A stretch of 64,000 nt of DNA from contig NZ_JAIQYY010000033.1 in assembly GCF_020181035.1 (NCBI RefSeq), positions 1 to 64,000 of the forward strand, written 5' to 3'. The DNA is from Streptomyces sp. CoH27 (lineage in GTDB: Bacteria; Actinomycetota; Actinomycetes; Streptomycetales; Streptomycetaceae). The position numbers and the translations under genes were made by a program. A model generated the notes under the pieces. The model was not told the DNA's origin. It made no database searches and saw only the letters and a program-made list of their open reading frames with translations. The number at the start of each line of letters is the position of its first letter. The stretch's first letter is position 1. Shown piece after piece: positions 1 through 8,070 of the stretch.

Positions 1-2
1 GA

Positions 3-77
3 CACAGCCAGGCCCGAGCCCGCCGCTCCCACTACAAACATCGAGGGCACAACCCCCAGATGCGGTTGCAGTACTAA
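3..77 (+). other. 3' end of an unidentified reading frame entering from the left edge
   Basis: An open frame runs in from the window edge and stops with TAA at 75-77 after 24 visible codons rich in Arg and His, ending MRLQY. It could be the tail of a transposase, given the insertion sequences nearby, but nothing in it is diagnostic. Positions 78-145 show no further feature. Confidence 0.25.
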
Positions 78-145
78 GCGTTGTCCCGTTATCGATCTTC
101 GCGGTGTGGCTGGACTGCTGCTCGGTACCGCTGGGCGGCTGCTGA

Positions 146-811
146 TCAGTCGAGACCGAAGGTCAGGACGTCGTCCGGCAGGGTGGGCGTCGGCCAGTCG
201 GGCTCGGACTGCCGGTCCCTCCAGTTCGCCTCAGTTGCGAAGGGCCCGCCAAGCCCCTCGATCATTGCCACCGCTTCCTCGCGGGCTTTCTCCACTGCCC
301 GGTGATCGGCCTCGCTCACCACGCCGAGGCGACGGCCGTGGGCGTACTCGCCCTCGTCCTTCCATTCCCACCGCGACAGGTCAGGCGCTATCACCAGATC
401 CAAGAGGAGGTCGAAGGTGTCGAAGCCCAGGGCCGTGCGGTGCATCGGCCGCTGGAAGTTGACGTACCAATGTGCTAGTCGATGGCCGTTTGAGACGTCG
501 TAGAACGCGTTCACACTGAACCATGCTCCCGACGGAACCCACTGCAGATGCGCCGTGCTGCGCCACGACCAGCGGTCGAGCTGCCAGCTTCCACGGGCGA
601 GGTTCGGCAGGGCCTGGACCCTCACGGCCTCGTCCCCGGTCAGCAGCCACTCGATCCAGGTCGTCGCGGCCAGCACTTCAGCGCCGGGCCGGCACCCCAC
701 GACAAGCGCCTCAGCCCCATCCTCAACGACATGGAACGCATGAGCGCTCCACACCTTGTGACGGAACACATCACGTCGAACAGCGGTCTCACCCTGCCGG
801 AACCGTCGCAT
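146..811 (-). CDS. DUF402 domain protein
   Basis: The 221-residue product fits the DUF402 family (PF04167), beta-barrel proteins whose studied members (FomD, staphylococcal Ntdp) hydrolyse nucleotide phosphoesters with divalent metals. The pattern seen is a WLLTGDEAVRVQALP strand, an aromatic stretch around SGAWFSVNAFYDVSNG, and a C-terminal acidic run with DLLLDLVIAPD and WEWKDEGEYAHG, the region that supplies metal ligands in this family. The ATG at 811 was chosen because GGGAGG lies 6 bases upstream; the frame stays open further upstream but would run into the insertion sequence. The substrate is unknown. It stands alone, divergent from the insertion sequence. Confidence 0.75.
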   Translation of the reverse strand: MRRFRQGETAVRRDVFRHKVWSAHAFHVVEDGAEALVVGCRPGAEVLAATTWIEWLLTGDEAVRVQALPNLARGSWQLDRWSWRSTAHLQWVPSGAWFSVNAFYDVSNGHRLAHWYVNFQRPMHRTALGFDTFDLLLDLVIAPDLSRWEWKDEGEYAHGRRLGVVSEADHRAVEKAREEAVAMIEGLGGPFATEANWRDRQSEPDWPTPTLPDDVLTFGLD

Positions 812-929
812 AGCGCACCTCCCGGTCTCATGACGCGCAGCGCCGTCACGGAGGTTCCGCGTCGGGCCACTCGTTGCCACGGCCGCAATCAGTCCGAGCC
901 CGGGTGCATCACAGTGAGGTGATCTTGGC

Positions 930-1700
930 ATGGTGAGGGTGATAATCACAGCGTCGGAGCCATCCTGGATAGCCACGTTCACCGGGCTGAGTCCGCATGC
1001 CTTCGGCACGCTGATCAACATGGTGCGTCGGGAGGGCGCCGCGGCACCGCGTCGGGGCCGACCGTGGTCGCTGCCGCTGGAAGACCGGGTGCTCCTGGTC
1101 GCCACCTACTGGCGCACTAATCTGACACTCCGTCAGCTCGCGCCGCTCTTCGGCGTCTCGAAGTCCGCGGCCGACCGGATCATTGACCACGTCGGTCCGC
1201 TGCTCGCCCTCAAACGCCGACGTCGCTTCCGCAAGGACGCAGTCCTGATTGTGGACGGCACCCTGGTACCCACGCGCGACCACACCGTCGCCGAGCAGTC
1301 CAAAAACTACCGGTACTCCACCAACCACCAGGTTGTCATCGACGCAGACAGCCGCATGGTTGTGGTGGTGGGCGAGCCGGTGCCCGGTAACCGCAACGAC
1401 TGCAAGGCATGGGCCGAGTCTGGGGCCGCGGAGGCGGTCGGCAGGACCACCACGATCGCTGATGGCGGCTACCAGGGCACAGGGCTGGTGGTCCCACACC
1501 GCCGCCCAGCCGGCGGTGAGCTGTGTGCGTGGAAGCAGGAACACAACCGCTCCCACAAGCAAGTCCGTGCCCGCGTAGAGCACGTCTTCGCCCGGATGAA
1601 GACCTGGAAGATCCTCCGCGACTGCCGACTCAAAGGAAACGGCGTGCATCACGCCATGCAAGGCATCGCCCGGCTGCACAATCTCGCCCTCACCGGATAG
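930..1700 (+). CDS. IS5-family DDE transposase (HTH_Tnp_4/DDE_Tnp_4)
   Basis: The 256-residue protein catalyses cut-and-paste movement of its element. A helix-turn-helix lies near residues 50-90 (LTLRQLAPLFGVSKSAADRI). The DDE triad is visible as Asp in LIVDGT, Asp in IADGGYQG, and Glu in RVEHVFARMK. Length and motifs match intact Streptomyces IS5/HARBI1-type transposases. The ATG at 930 lies just outside the putative left terminal repeat; the in-frame GTG at 933 lies within it and could be the true start. The gene appears intact and may be functional. It sits between the DUF402 gene and a second, decayed transposase of a related group. Confidence 0.85.
   Translation: MVRVIITASEPSWIATFTGLSPHAFGTLINMVRREGAAAPRRGRPWSLPLEDRVLLVATYWRTNLTLRQLAPLFGVSKSAADRIIDHVGPLLALKRRRRFRKDAVLIVDGTLVPTRDHTVAEQSKNYRYSTNHQVVIDADSRMVVVVGEPVPGNRNDCKAWAESGAAEAVGRTTTIADGGYQGTGLVVPHRRPAGGELCAWKQEHNRSHKQVRARVEHVFARMKTWKILRDCRLKGNGVHHAMQGIARLHNLALTG
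932..1694 (+). mobile_element. IS5-family insertion sequence, probably complete
   Basis: Short imperfect terminal inverted repeats, GGTGAGGGTGA at 932-942 and its near-complement TCGCCCTCACC at 1684-1694 (one mismatch), bracket the transposase frame. Both ends fall inside or against the reading frame, which is unusual but occurs in compact elements. I see no clear target-site duplication, so the exact ends are tentative. Confidence 0.5.
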
Positions 1701-1789
1701 GCCAGCGGGCCGGCCGTACGCTACGACCTCGTCCGCACTGCTCCAAAGATCATTGCGGGACAAGCCTTAGGGCCAACCGGCCCGGCAGG

Positions 1790-2206
1790 CGGGCCTTCGT
1801 CTCCGGCAAGCGCAGGCAGAACACCATCAAGACCACCACGATCAGCGATCACCAGGGCCGCACCCTGTGGTCCGGCGCGATGCGTCCCGGCCGGATACCC
1901 GACCAGACCTGTGTGCGCACCGAGGGCATTGCCGAGCAGTTCCGCCTGCAGCCCAACGTGAAAGCCGAGGTCGACGAGGGTTACCGGGGACTGGCCAACG
2001 AGTTCCCCGACCAGGTCAGCGCCCCGCCGAGAAAACCGAAAGACTTCGACGAGGCGCCGCTGACCGAACGGTACGGGTGGCGCGAGCAGCGGCGTCGTCA
2101 GTCCTCCCGACGGATCTGCGTCGAGCACGCCAACGCCGAACACCGGCAATGGCGCACGCTGCAGCGGTACACCGGACGGCGCGAGGACTACAGCGACACA
2201 CACCGC
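1790..2206 (+). pseudogene. IS5-type transposase remnant (N-terminus lost)
   Basis: The frame encodes the DDE core of a second IS5-group transposase: VSGKRRQNTIKTTT, a DQT..RTEGIAEQFR block, VDEGYRGLANEF and the terminal Glu-bearing RRICVEHANAEHRQW. There is no start codon or N-terminal helix-turn-helix, and the frame beyond residue YSDT is unrelated low-complexity Arg/Pro-rich sequence. It is therefore a 3' relic rather than an active gene. Positions 2207-2434 hold nothing I recognise. Confidence 0.75.
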
Positions 2207-2434
2207 GATCGCCGCTCCGGTCTCCGACCGCGCCGCCAAGCCGGCCGCCCGGCACAAGCCGAGCACCGAACTCGTGCTCGTCCGCACGACGGCCTGCTGA
2301 ATCACCCACCAGCCGAACCCCCAGGCCGGCACGGCCTGCCATCAATCGTGAGGCAGCCCGTAAACAGGGAACCCCAGGTGCTCTGTTCATGCGAGTGGTG
2401 TTTCGACAGCACTGGGCGGCGCTGTGTGAGTGCG

Positions 2435-3415
2435 TCAGGCGGGCAGGCTGGCGAGCCAGTCGGTCAGGAGTCGGTTGACCTCGTCGGGGCGTTCTTGCTG
2501 GATCCAGTGGCCGCAACCGTCGAGGACGTGGGAGGATACCAGGCCTGGTAGCGTGACCGGGTACGCCTTGATCGCGTCGGCCAGCCATGTCGTGGACGCG
2601 TCCAGGCTGCCGCCGATGAACAGGGACGGCTGGGTGATGGGGGCGCCGTCGAAAGCGGCGAGGTCCTCCCAGTCGCGGTCCATGTTCCGGTAGCGGTTGA
2701 GTGCTCCCGTCGCGCCGGTGCGTTCGAACTCTCCGGCGTAGACGTCGAGGTCCCGCTCGCTGAGCCATGCGGGCAGTCGGCCGGCGGGGAACCGGTCACG
2801 CAGCATCCCGGCCCGGCTGACGAAGTGCGGGTCGGGAGCGCCGGGTGGGGGCATGGTGTCGGCGGACAGGGCCGCGTAGAAGCCCGCGAGCCAGCCGCGT
2901 ACATCGGGTTCGATCTCGGCCTCGGCACGGCCCGGCTGCTGGAAGTACGAAACGTAAAACTCCTCGCCCCCGCCCATCTGAGCGAAGACGTCACTGGGGC
3001 GTGGCCCGCCGCGCGGAGTGTAGGGGACGCTCAGCAGTCCCACTGCGCGGAAGACTTCGGGCTTGAGCAGGGCGGAGTTCGCGGCGATAGTGGCGCCCCA
3101 GTCGTGGCCGATGATCACCGCCGACTCCTCGCCCAGGGCGTCCACCACCGCGACGTTGTCCCCCACGAGATCAAGCATCCGGTACGCATCCACCGCGGCC
3201 GGCTTGGAAGAGCGGCCGTAGCCGCGGACGTCGATGGCGACCGCCCGGTATCCCGCTGCCGCCAGCGCCGGCAACTGGTTGCGCCAGGAGTACAAGGACT
3301 CCGGGAAGCCGTGGACGAGCAGCACCAGCGGCCCAGCTCCCTGCTCCGCGAGGTGAATCCGGCCTCCCGGCGAGGACACCACCCGGTGTGTGATCTCCGC
3401 GACCTGATGCGTCAT
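2435..3415 (-). CDS. alpha/beta hydrolase, epoxide-hydrolase type
   Basis: The 326-residue cytoplasmic enzyme has the soluble epoxide hydrolase pattern: oxyanion-hole HGFPES, nucleophile elbow GHDWGA with Asp as nucleophile (not Ser or Cys), a cap region rich in Tyr and Phe, and the terminal base His in GCGHW. Such enzymes open epoxides to diols through an Asp-ester intermediate. The ATG at 3415 has GGGGAGGA 6-7 bases upstream. A 19-bp palindrome at 3524-3542 lies about 110 bases upstream and may be an operator. It is monocistronic, convergent with the transposase relic. The substrate cannot be predicted; haloalkane dehalogenase is less likely given the HGFPES/GHDWGA combination. Confidence 0.85.
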   Translation of the reverse strand: MTHQVAEITHRVVSSPGGRIHLAEQGAGPLVLLVHGFPESLYSWRNQLPALAAAGYRAVAIDVRGYGRSSKPAAVDAYRMLDLVGDNVAVVDALGEESAVIIGHDWGATIAANSALLKPEVFRAVGLLSVPYTPRGGPRPSDVFAQMGGGEEFYVSYFQQPGRAEAEIEPDVRGWLAGFYAALSADTMPPPGAPDPHFVSRAGMLRDRFPAGRLPAWLSERDLDVYAGEFERTGATGALNRYRNMDRDWEDLAAFDGAPITQPSLFIGGSLDASTTWLADAIKAYPVTLPGLVSSHVLDGCGHWIQQERPDEVNRLLTDWLASLPA

Positions 3416-3523
3416 GCAAATCCTCCCCGACCGTCGGTCTGCTGTGCCGCGGAACGGCCCCCTTGCGCCGTTCCGCCAGCTCAACGCCGATCCTGCGGAA
3501 GACCCCGGCCAGAAGACGAGATT

Positions 3524-3542
3524 GTTTGCCGATTCGGCAAAC
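3524..3542. promoter_or_regulatory. 19-bp palindrome upstream of the epoxide-hydrolase-like gene
   Basis: GTTTGCCGA and TCGGCAAAC are perfect 9-base inverted arms around a single central T. Position upstream of the start at 3415 suggests an operator for a dimeric repressor. No regulator gene is adjacent. A half-site-like GTTTGCCGAA also appears near 57889. Confidence 0.5.
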
Positions 3543-3686
3543 GCGACCCTGGGCGATGGGACCGAAACGGTCAGTTGTCCGCCCATGAGCGCGGCGGCCA
3601 CAGACAAAGGTGAGCATCCGGCGGCATGACGGACGACGATGCTGTCAGCGCCCGTAGCGCGCCGCCCAGCCGGGCTCTACGCGCTC

Positions 3687-3935
3687 CTACTCCCGCGTCC
3701 ACTGGGAGAGGCGGAAGCGGTCGAGGGACCTACTGACCGCCCACCACACGCCGAAGGCGACGGCGACGCCGCCGACCGCGGTCGCGGAGCCCACTGCTGC
3801 AGCGGTGGTGGCCGCCAGGTCCGCGGCCGGAGGCGGCGCGGCGATGTCACCGCGGGCGTCCAGCCACACGGTCGTGGTGGCTCCCTGGTGGAGCCAGGCC
3901 CGTACCGGCGTGACGCCCGTATGCCCGCCGCCGAC
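3687..3935 (-). pseudogene. Rv1733c-family membrane protein, C-terminal fragment
   Basis: About 80 residues on this strand match the end of the Rv1733c family: TTTVWLDARGDI, a hydrophobic segment (VGSATAVGGVAVAFGVWWAV) and the cytoplasmic tail LDRFRLSQWTRE. Rv1733c is a DosR-regulon membrane protein in M. tuberculosis. The normal N-terminal half is absent because the YunG fragment begins at the same point (about 3921), and the tail is a few residues short. It is a relic with no start codon of its own. Confidence 0.6.
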
Positions 3936-4274
3936 ACCTGTTCCCCCGACGACCGGGCCGAATGGCATCCGGGCAACCCGGCCTGGGGGCACTGTGACAT
4001 CACAGCTTTGATCGTCAACGACGTCTTCGGCGGCGATCTCGTGGTCGGGGAGGTGCACCTCGACGGGACCCAGCAGGGTTTCCATTGGTGGAATCGGCTG
4101 CCCAGCGGTGTCGAACTCGACCTGACACGCGAGCAGTTCCAGCGTGGACAGACCATCACGGCCGCCCGTGTCGCCGAGCGCCCGCCGGGCCCGCTGCCCC
4201 GCCGCTGGGAGGACTACCTCGTCCTGCGCGAGCGCGTCATCAAACACCTCGGTTCGCTTCCGGGGCCTGTCTGA
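3921..4274 (+). CDS. YunG-family protein, N-terminally truncated
   Basis: The 117-residue frame matches the small YunG family of unknown function: WHPGNPAWGHCDITALIVND, FHWWNRLPSGVELDLT and QFQRG. Family members usually carry about 15 more residues before the DTCSPDD segment; here homology begins abruptly after an ATG at 3921 that lacks a convincing ribosome site. It abuts the oppositely oriented Rv1733c-family fragment, so both look truncated by one recombination event. The frame itself is clean, so it could still be expressed. Confidence 0.6.
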   Translation: MPAADTCSPDDRAEWHPGNPAWGHCDITALIVNDVFGGDLVVGEVHLDGTQQGFHWWNRLPSGVELDLTREQFQRGQTITAARVAERPPGPLPRRWEDYLVLRERVIKHLGSLPGPV

Positions 4275-4344
4275 GCGGGCTCGGGTCAACCCGGTCGGCT
4301 CAGGCCCGTTGTGGCACGACGGCGATAGGCCCCTGGAGCGCACG

Positions 4345-4590
4345 TCACCGCATATGGGCGACCAGGAAGTCCGCGCTGCCCGACAGCGTGGTGAGCTGGG
4401 ATGCGTCCTCGTCCTCGATGCGCACGCCGGACCGTTCACTGAGGACCTCTACGAAGCTCAGGAAGTCCAGCGAGTCCATCTCCAGCACGTCTCGGAACGC
4501 GTCGTCGGGCCCCAGAGAGGCGACGTCGGCGTCGGGGATGACGGCGGAGATCGATTCCCTGACCATGTCCAGTGCATCGGTTGGGTTCAT
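4345..4590 (-). CDS. acyl carrier protein
   Basis: The 81-residue acidic protein has the ACP fold signature, with the phosphopantetheine attachment serine at residue 40 in EMDSLDFLSF. It is the last gene of the acetate-CoA ligase/oxoacid dehydrogenase operon, starting two bases after the E2 stop codon. An ACP here is unusual: the E2 normally hands its acyl group to CoA. It may accept an acyl group from CoA or belong to a small lipid or storage pathway; no ketosynthase is nearby. The ATG at 4590 fits the length of stand-alone ACPs. Confidence 0.85.
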   Translation of the reverse strand: MNPTDALDMVRESISAVIPDADVASLGPDDAFRDVLEMDSLDFLSFVEVLSERSGVRIEDEDASQLTTLSGSADFLVAHMR

Positions 4591-4592
4591 GT

Positions 4593-5960
4593 CTACAGCT
4601 GCTCCGGGTTCTGCAGGAGGTGGGTGACCTCCGTGAGGTAGTGGGCGCCAATGGCACCGTCCGTCGCCCGGTGGTCGGCCGACAGGGTGGCCGTGACCAC
4701 GGGGCGCACGCCCAGCAGCCCGTTGACGGCGCACGGCCGGTCGACAACCCGCCCGAAGCCGACCAGGGCCACCTGTGGCGGGTAGATCACGCCGAAGACG
4801 GTTTCCACGCCTTGATCGCCGAGGTTGGTGACCGTGAGCGTGGCGTCGGACACCTCTGACCCGCGCAGCCTGCCTGTACGGGCCCGGGTGACCAGGTCCT
4901 TCAGTGCTGCCATCAGCTGCGGGAGCGCCAGGGTGTCGGCGTCGTGCAGAGCGGGGGCGACGAGCCCTCCGCCGCGCAGGGACACGGCCACGCCGAGGTG
5001 GATGCCCTCAGCTGCGGTGAAGTGGTCGTCGGTCCAGAAGCCGTTGAGCTCGGGGACCTCCCGGGCCGCCAGGGCCGCCGCCTTGAGCAGCAGGGCTGCG
5101 GGGAGCAGTCGGTCGCCGACCTGGCTGTGCCGGTTGTGCTCGTGCAGCCAGTCCATCGCGGCAGCCATGTCCACGATGGTGGAGAGGTAGTAGTGGGGGA
5201 TCTCCCGGTTGGCGCGGCTCATCAGGCCGGCGATCGCCTGGCGCATGGCCGCCACCCGCTCTTCGGACGGACGCGCCACAGAAGGCCGTACGGCGGAAAG
5301 ACGTACCCGGGCGGCGGGCGGGGGCGGGGCTGCCGGGCCGAGGGCCGCCCGGCGTATGTCCGCGGCACGGATGGCCGACTCCTTGCCCGTCCCCCGCACC
5401 ATGGTCAGATCGACGCCCAGTTCGGCAGCGAGGCGCCGGGCGAGGGGGGTGGCGCGCACGCGCGGTGGCCGGGCGGCGGCCTGGGCAGCCGCTTTCTCAA
5501 CATCTGTCCGGGTGACGCGTCCTCCGGGTCCGGAGCCGTGCAGCGCCTGCAGGTCGACGCCGCTGCGCTCTGCGAGATGCCGGGCCAGAGGGCCTGCTTC
5601 GATACTGCCGGGTTGCCGAGCGGCGGGCGGTGCCGGCACCGGGACCGAGACGGTTTCGGGTGGCGGGGGCGGGGGCTCGGGGGGTTTGCTCTTCTCTGAT
5701 GCGTGACGGACCGGCACTCGTTCCTCGGCCGGATCGATCAAGGCGAGCGGCGTGCCCACCGGCACTGTGGTGCCGGGTGCGACGAGTAGTTCAGTCATGG
5801 TCCCGGTTTCGAAGCACTCCACCTCGATCGTCGACTTCGCGGTTTCGACGACCGCGACCGGGTCGCCCTTGTGGACGGAGGCACCGGGTCCCACCAGCCA
5901 TTCCACGAGCGTGCCCTCGTCCATGTCGGCGCCGAGGGATGGCATGGTGAACTCGGCCAT
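4593..5960 (-). CDS. 2-oxoacid dehydrogenase E2 (dihydrolipoamide acyltransferase)
   Basis: The 455-residue protein has an N-terminal lipoyl domain with the modified lysine at residue 42 (ETAKSTIEVE), a Pro-rich linker, two consecutive peripheral-subunit-binding domains (ARHLAERSGVDL...GRVTRTDVEKA and ARRLAAELGVDL...AIRAADIRRA) and a catalytic domain ending in the DHR-type active site SADHRATDGA. It transfers the acyl group from E1 to CoA in the pyruvate, acetoin or branched-chain family. Two subunit-binding domains instead of one is uncommon. Its ATG at 5960 overlaps the translational context of E1 beta (stop at 5963), so the genes are translationally coupled. No E3 gene is in the window. 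Confidence 0.9.
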   Translation of the reverse strand: MAEFTMPSLGADMDEGTLVEWLVGPGASVHKGDPVAVVETAKSTIEVECFETGTMTELLVAPGTTVPVGTPLALIDPAEERVPVRHASEKSKPPEPPPPPPETVSVPVPAPPAARQPGSIEAGPLARHLAERSGVDLQALHGSGPGGRVTRTDVEKAAAQAAARPPRVRATPLARRLAAELGVDLTMVRGTGKESAIRAADIRRAALGPAAPPPPAARVRLSAVRPSVARPSEERVAAMRQAIAGLMSRANREIPHYYLSTIVDMAAAMDWLHEHNRHSQVGDRLLPAALLLKAAALAAREVPELNGFWTDDHFTAAEGIHLGVAVSLRGGGLVAPALHDADTLALPQLMAALKDLVTRARTGRLRGSEVSDATLTVTNLGDQGVETVFGVIYPPQVALVGFGRVVDRPCAVNGLLGVRPVVTATLSADHRATDGAIGAHYLTEVTHLLQNPEQL

Positions 5961-5962
5961 GG

Positions 5963-6961
5963 TCAGTCCACCGCCCGGTGGGCCGCAGCGACGATGCCGG
6001 CGGTCTGCGGCAGGGCGGCCTCCTCCAGCCGCCGGGCGTACGGCATGGGCACCTCCGCGCTGCACACCCGCTCGACGGGCGCGTCCAGGTCGTAGAACGA
6101 CCCTTCGGCGATGCGGGCGGACACCTCGGCGGCGAGACTTCCCGTCCGCCATGCCTCGTCGATGACCACCGCACGGTGGGTGCGAGTCACAGTGGCGGTG
6201 ATGGCCGCGTCGTCGAGGGGGCGCAGCATGCGCAGGTCGAGCACCTCGGCGCTGATGCCCTCCGCCGCCAGTTCGTCCGCTGCCGCAAGCGCCTTGGGGA
6301 GCGAACCGCCGTACGTGATCAGGGAGATGTCGGTGCCGGGGCGGCGGATCGCGGCGTGGTCGAGGTCTACGGGGGCGGTGGGCGGGAGGAGTTCGCCGGA
6401 GACGTTGTAGAGGCTGCCGTGCTCGAAGATCAGCACGGGGTCGGGGTCGGCGAGTGCTGGGGCCAGCATGTGGCGGGCGTCCTCCAGGGTGGCGGGGGCG
6501 AGGACACGGATGCCGGGGATGTGCGCGTACCAGCCCTCCAGGCTGTGGGAGTGCTGTGCGGCGAGCTGCCGTCCGGCGCCCGTGGTCATGCGGATGACCA
6601 GCGGTACGGGCAGCTGGCCGCCCGACATGTGCAGGAGGGTGGCGGCGTTGTTGAGGATCTGATCCAAGGCGAGCAGGCTGAAGTTGACGGTCATGATCTC
6701 GACGATCGGCCGCATCCCGGCCAGGGCGGCGCCGATCCCGGCGCCCACGAACGCGGACTCCGAGAGCGGGGTGTCGCGGACGCGTTCGGGGCCGAACTCC
6801 TCCAGCAGGCCGAGACTGACGCCGAAGCAGCCGCCGTACCGGCCCACGTCCTCGCCCATGAGGAAGACACGGTCGTCGGAGCGCAGGGCCTCGCGGAGCG
6901 CCTCGCGCATCGCCTCCCGGTAGGTGGTTTTCGCCTCGCGCGTTCCGCCGACGCCGGCCAT
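5963..6961 (-). CDS. 2-oxoacid dehydrogenase E1 beta subunit
   Basis: The 332-residue protein is the transketolase-pyrimidine half of E1: [40 protein letters not shown], and the conserved H in [17 protein letters not shown]. With E1 alpha it decarboxylates a 2-oxoacid and acylates lipoate on E2. The ATG at 6961 lies two bases after the E1 alpha stop; a TTG two codons upstream is possible. It is more like the acetoin/pyruvate E1 beta group than AceE-type pyruvate dehydrogenase. The substrate is not certain. Confidence 0.9.
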   Translation of the reverse strand: MAGVGGTREAKTTYREAMREALREALRSDDRVFLMGEDVGRYGGCFGVSLGLLEEFGPERVRDTPLSESAFVGAGIGAALAGMRPIVEIMTVNFSLLALDQILNNAATLLHMSGGQLPVPLVIRMTTGAGRQLAAQHSHSLEGWYAHIPGIRVLAPATLEDARHMLAPALADPDPVLIFEHGSLYNVSGELLPPTAPVDLDHAAIRRPGTDISLITYGGSLPKALAAADELAAEGISAEVLDLRMLRPLDDAAITATVTRTHRAVVIDEAWRTGSLAAEVSARIAEGSFYDLDAPVERVCSAEVPMPYARRLEEAALPQTAGIVAAAHRAVD

Positions 6962-6963
6962 GG

Positions 6964-8070
6964 TCAACTCACCACCTCCGCCGAGGAACTGGTGACATGG
7001 CGGAGCAGATGCTCGACCGGCTCCTCGGGTGCCTGCTCGGCCGCCTCCACGGCCTGGTCGATCTGCTCGGTGATCCGCTGGTCGATCCGCGTCAGTTCCT
7101 TGTCGCCCAGCTCACCGCTCGCACGCATGCGGTCCGTGAGCAGGCCGATTGGGTCCCGTTCTTTCCACCGCTCGACCTCCGCCTTGTCGCGGTAGCGATC
7201 CGGGTCGTACATCGAGTGGGCGCGGAAGCGGTACGTGCGCAACTCCAGGAAGTGCGGCCCGGTGCCGGCCCGAATGCCCTCCACGGCCCGACGGGCGGCC
7301 TGTTCGACGGCCTCGACGTCCATCCCGTCCACGGCCCAGGCGGGCATGCCGTAGGAGGCGGCGCGCATGGCCAGGTCGGTCTGCGCGTGCTCCCGGGCGA
7401 GCGCGGTGCCCATGGCATAGAGGTTGTTCTCGCAGACGAGCAGCAGCGGCAGACCCCACAGGGCCGCCAGGTTCGCCGTCTCGTGGAACTCGCCCTCGGC
7501 GAAGGCCCCGTCGCCGAAGAAGCAGCAGGTGACACGGGGCAGTGAGCGCATCCGGTCGGCGAGCGCGAGTCCCGCGGCGAGCGGGAGCCCGCCGGCGACG
7601 ATCGCGCTGCCGCCGTAGAAGCGGCGGCTCGCGTCGAACAGATGCATCGATCCGCCCCGCCCGCCGCTGCACCCGGTCGTCCTGCCGAACATCTCCGCCA
7701 TCACGGCCTCCGCCGTGAGCCCACGGGCCAGGGCGTGGCCGTGTTCACGGTAGGTGGAGACCACAGCGTCCTCGACCGTCAGTGCCTCGTTGACGCCGAC
7801 AGCGACGGCCTCCTCGCCGATGTACAGGTGGACGAAGCCGCGGATCTTCGCGGCGCTGTACAGCTCGACGCACCGTTCCTCGAAGCGCCGGATGCGCAGC
7901 ATCGCCTCCAGCAGGTCGGTCCGGTGCCCGGCGGCGGCCCCTCGCCCGGCCGGAGGTCCGGCACTCGCGTTCCGCCTGGCCGTTCTGGCGGTCTTGGCCG
8001 TCGCGGCCTTCTTGTCTGCCTTCGAAGGCGCCGAGTCCTTCCGCGTGCGGGTGGGACGGGCCACGCTCAT
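6964..8070 (-). CDS. 2-oxoacid dehydrogenase E1 alpha subunit
   Basis: The 368-residue protein begins with about 45 Lys/Ala-rich, probably disordered residues, then the thiamine-diphosphate domain with [23 protein letters not shown] and the TPP/Mg motif [12 protein letters not shown]...CENN. The [10 protein letters not shown] segment corresponds to the regulatory loop of PDH E1 alpha. The ATG at 8070 overlaps the acetate-CoA ligase stop by four bases (ATGA), so it is coupled to that gene. Together with E1 beta and E2 it forms a PDH-like complex that would need a housekeeping E3. Confidence 0.9.
   Translation of the reverse strand: MSVARPTRTRKDSAPSKADKKAATAKTARTARRNASAGPPAGRGAAAGHRTDLLEAMLRIRRFEERCVELYSAAKIRGFVHLYIGEEAVAVGVNEALTVEDAVVSTYREHGHALARGLTAEAVMAEMFGRTTGCSGGRGGSMHLFDASRRFYGGSAIVAGGLPLAAGLALADRMRSLPRVTCCFFGDGAFAEGEFHETANLAALWGLPLLLVCENNLYAMGTALAREHAQTDLAMRAASYGMPAWAVDGMDVEAVEQAARRAVEGIRAGTGPHFLELRTYRFRAHSMYDPDRYRDKAEVERWKERDPIGLLTDRMRASGELGDKELTRIDQRITEQIDQAVEAAEQAPEEPVEHLLRHVTSSSAEVVS

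Noticed and set aside
2435-3415. Haloalkane dehalogenase
   Set aside because: Asp nucleophile is shared, but HGFPES and the cap sequence fit epoxide hydrolases better; not fully excluded.
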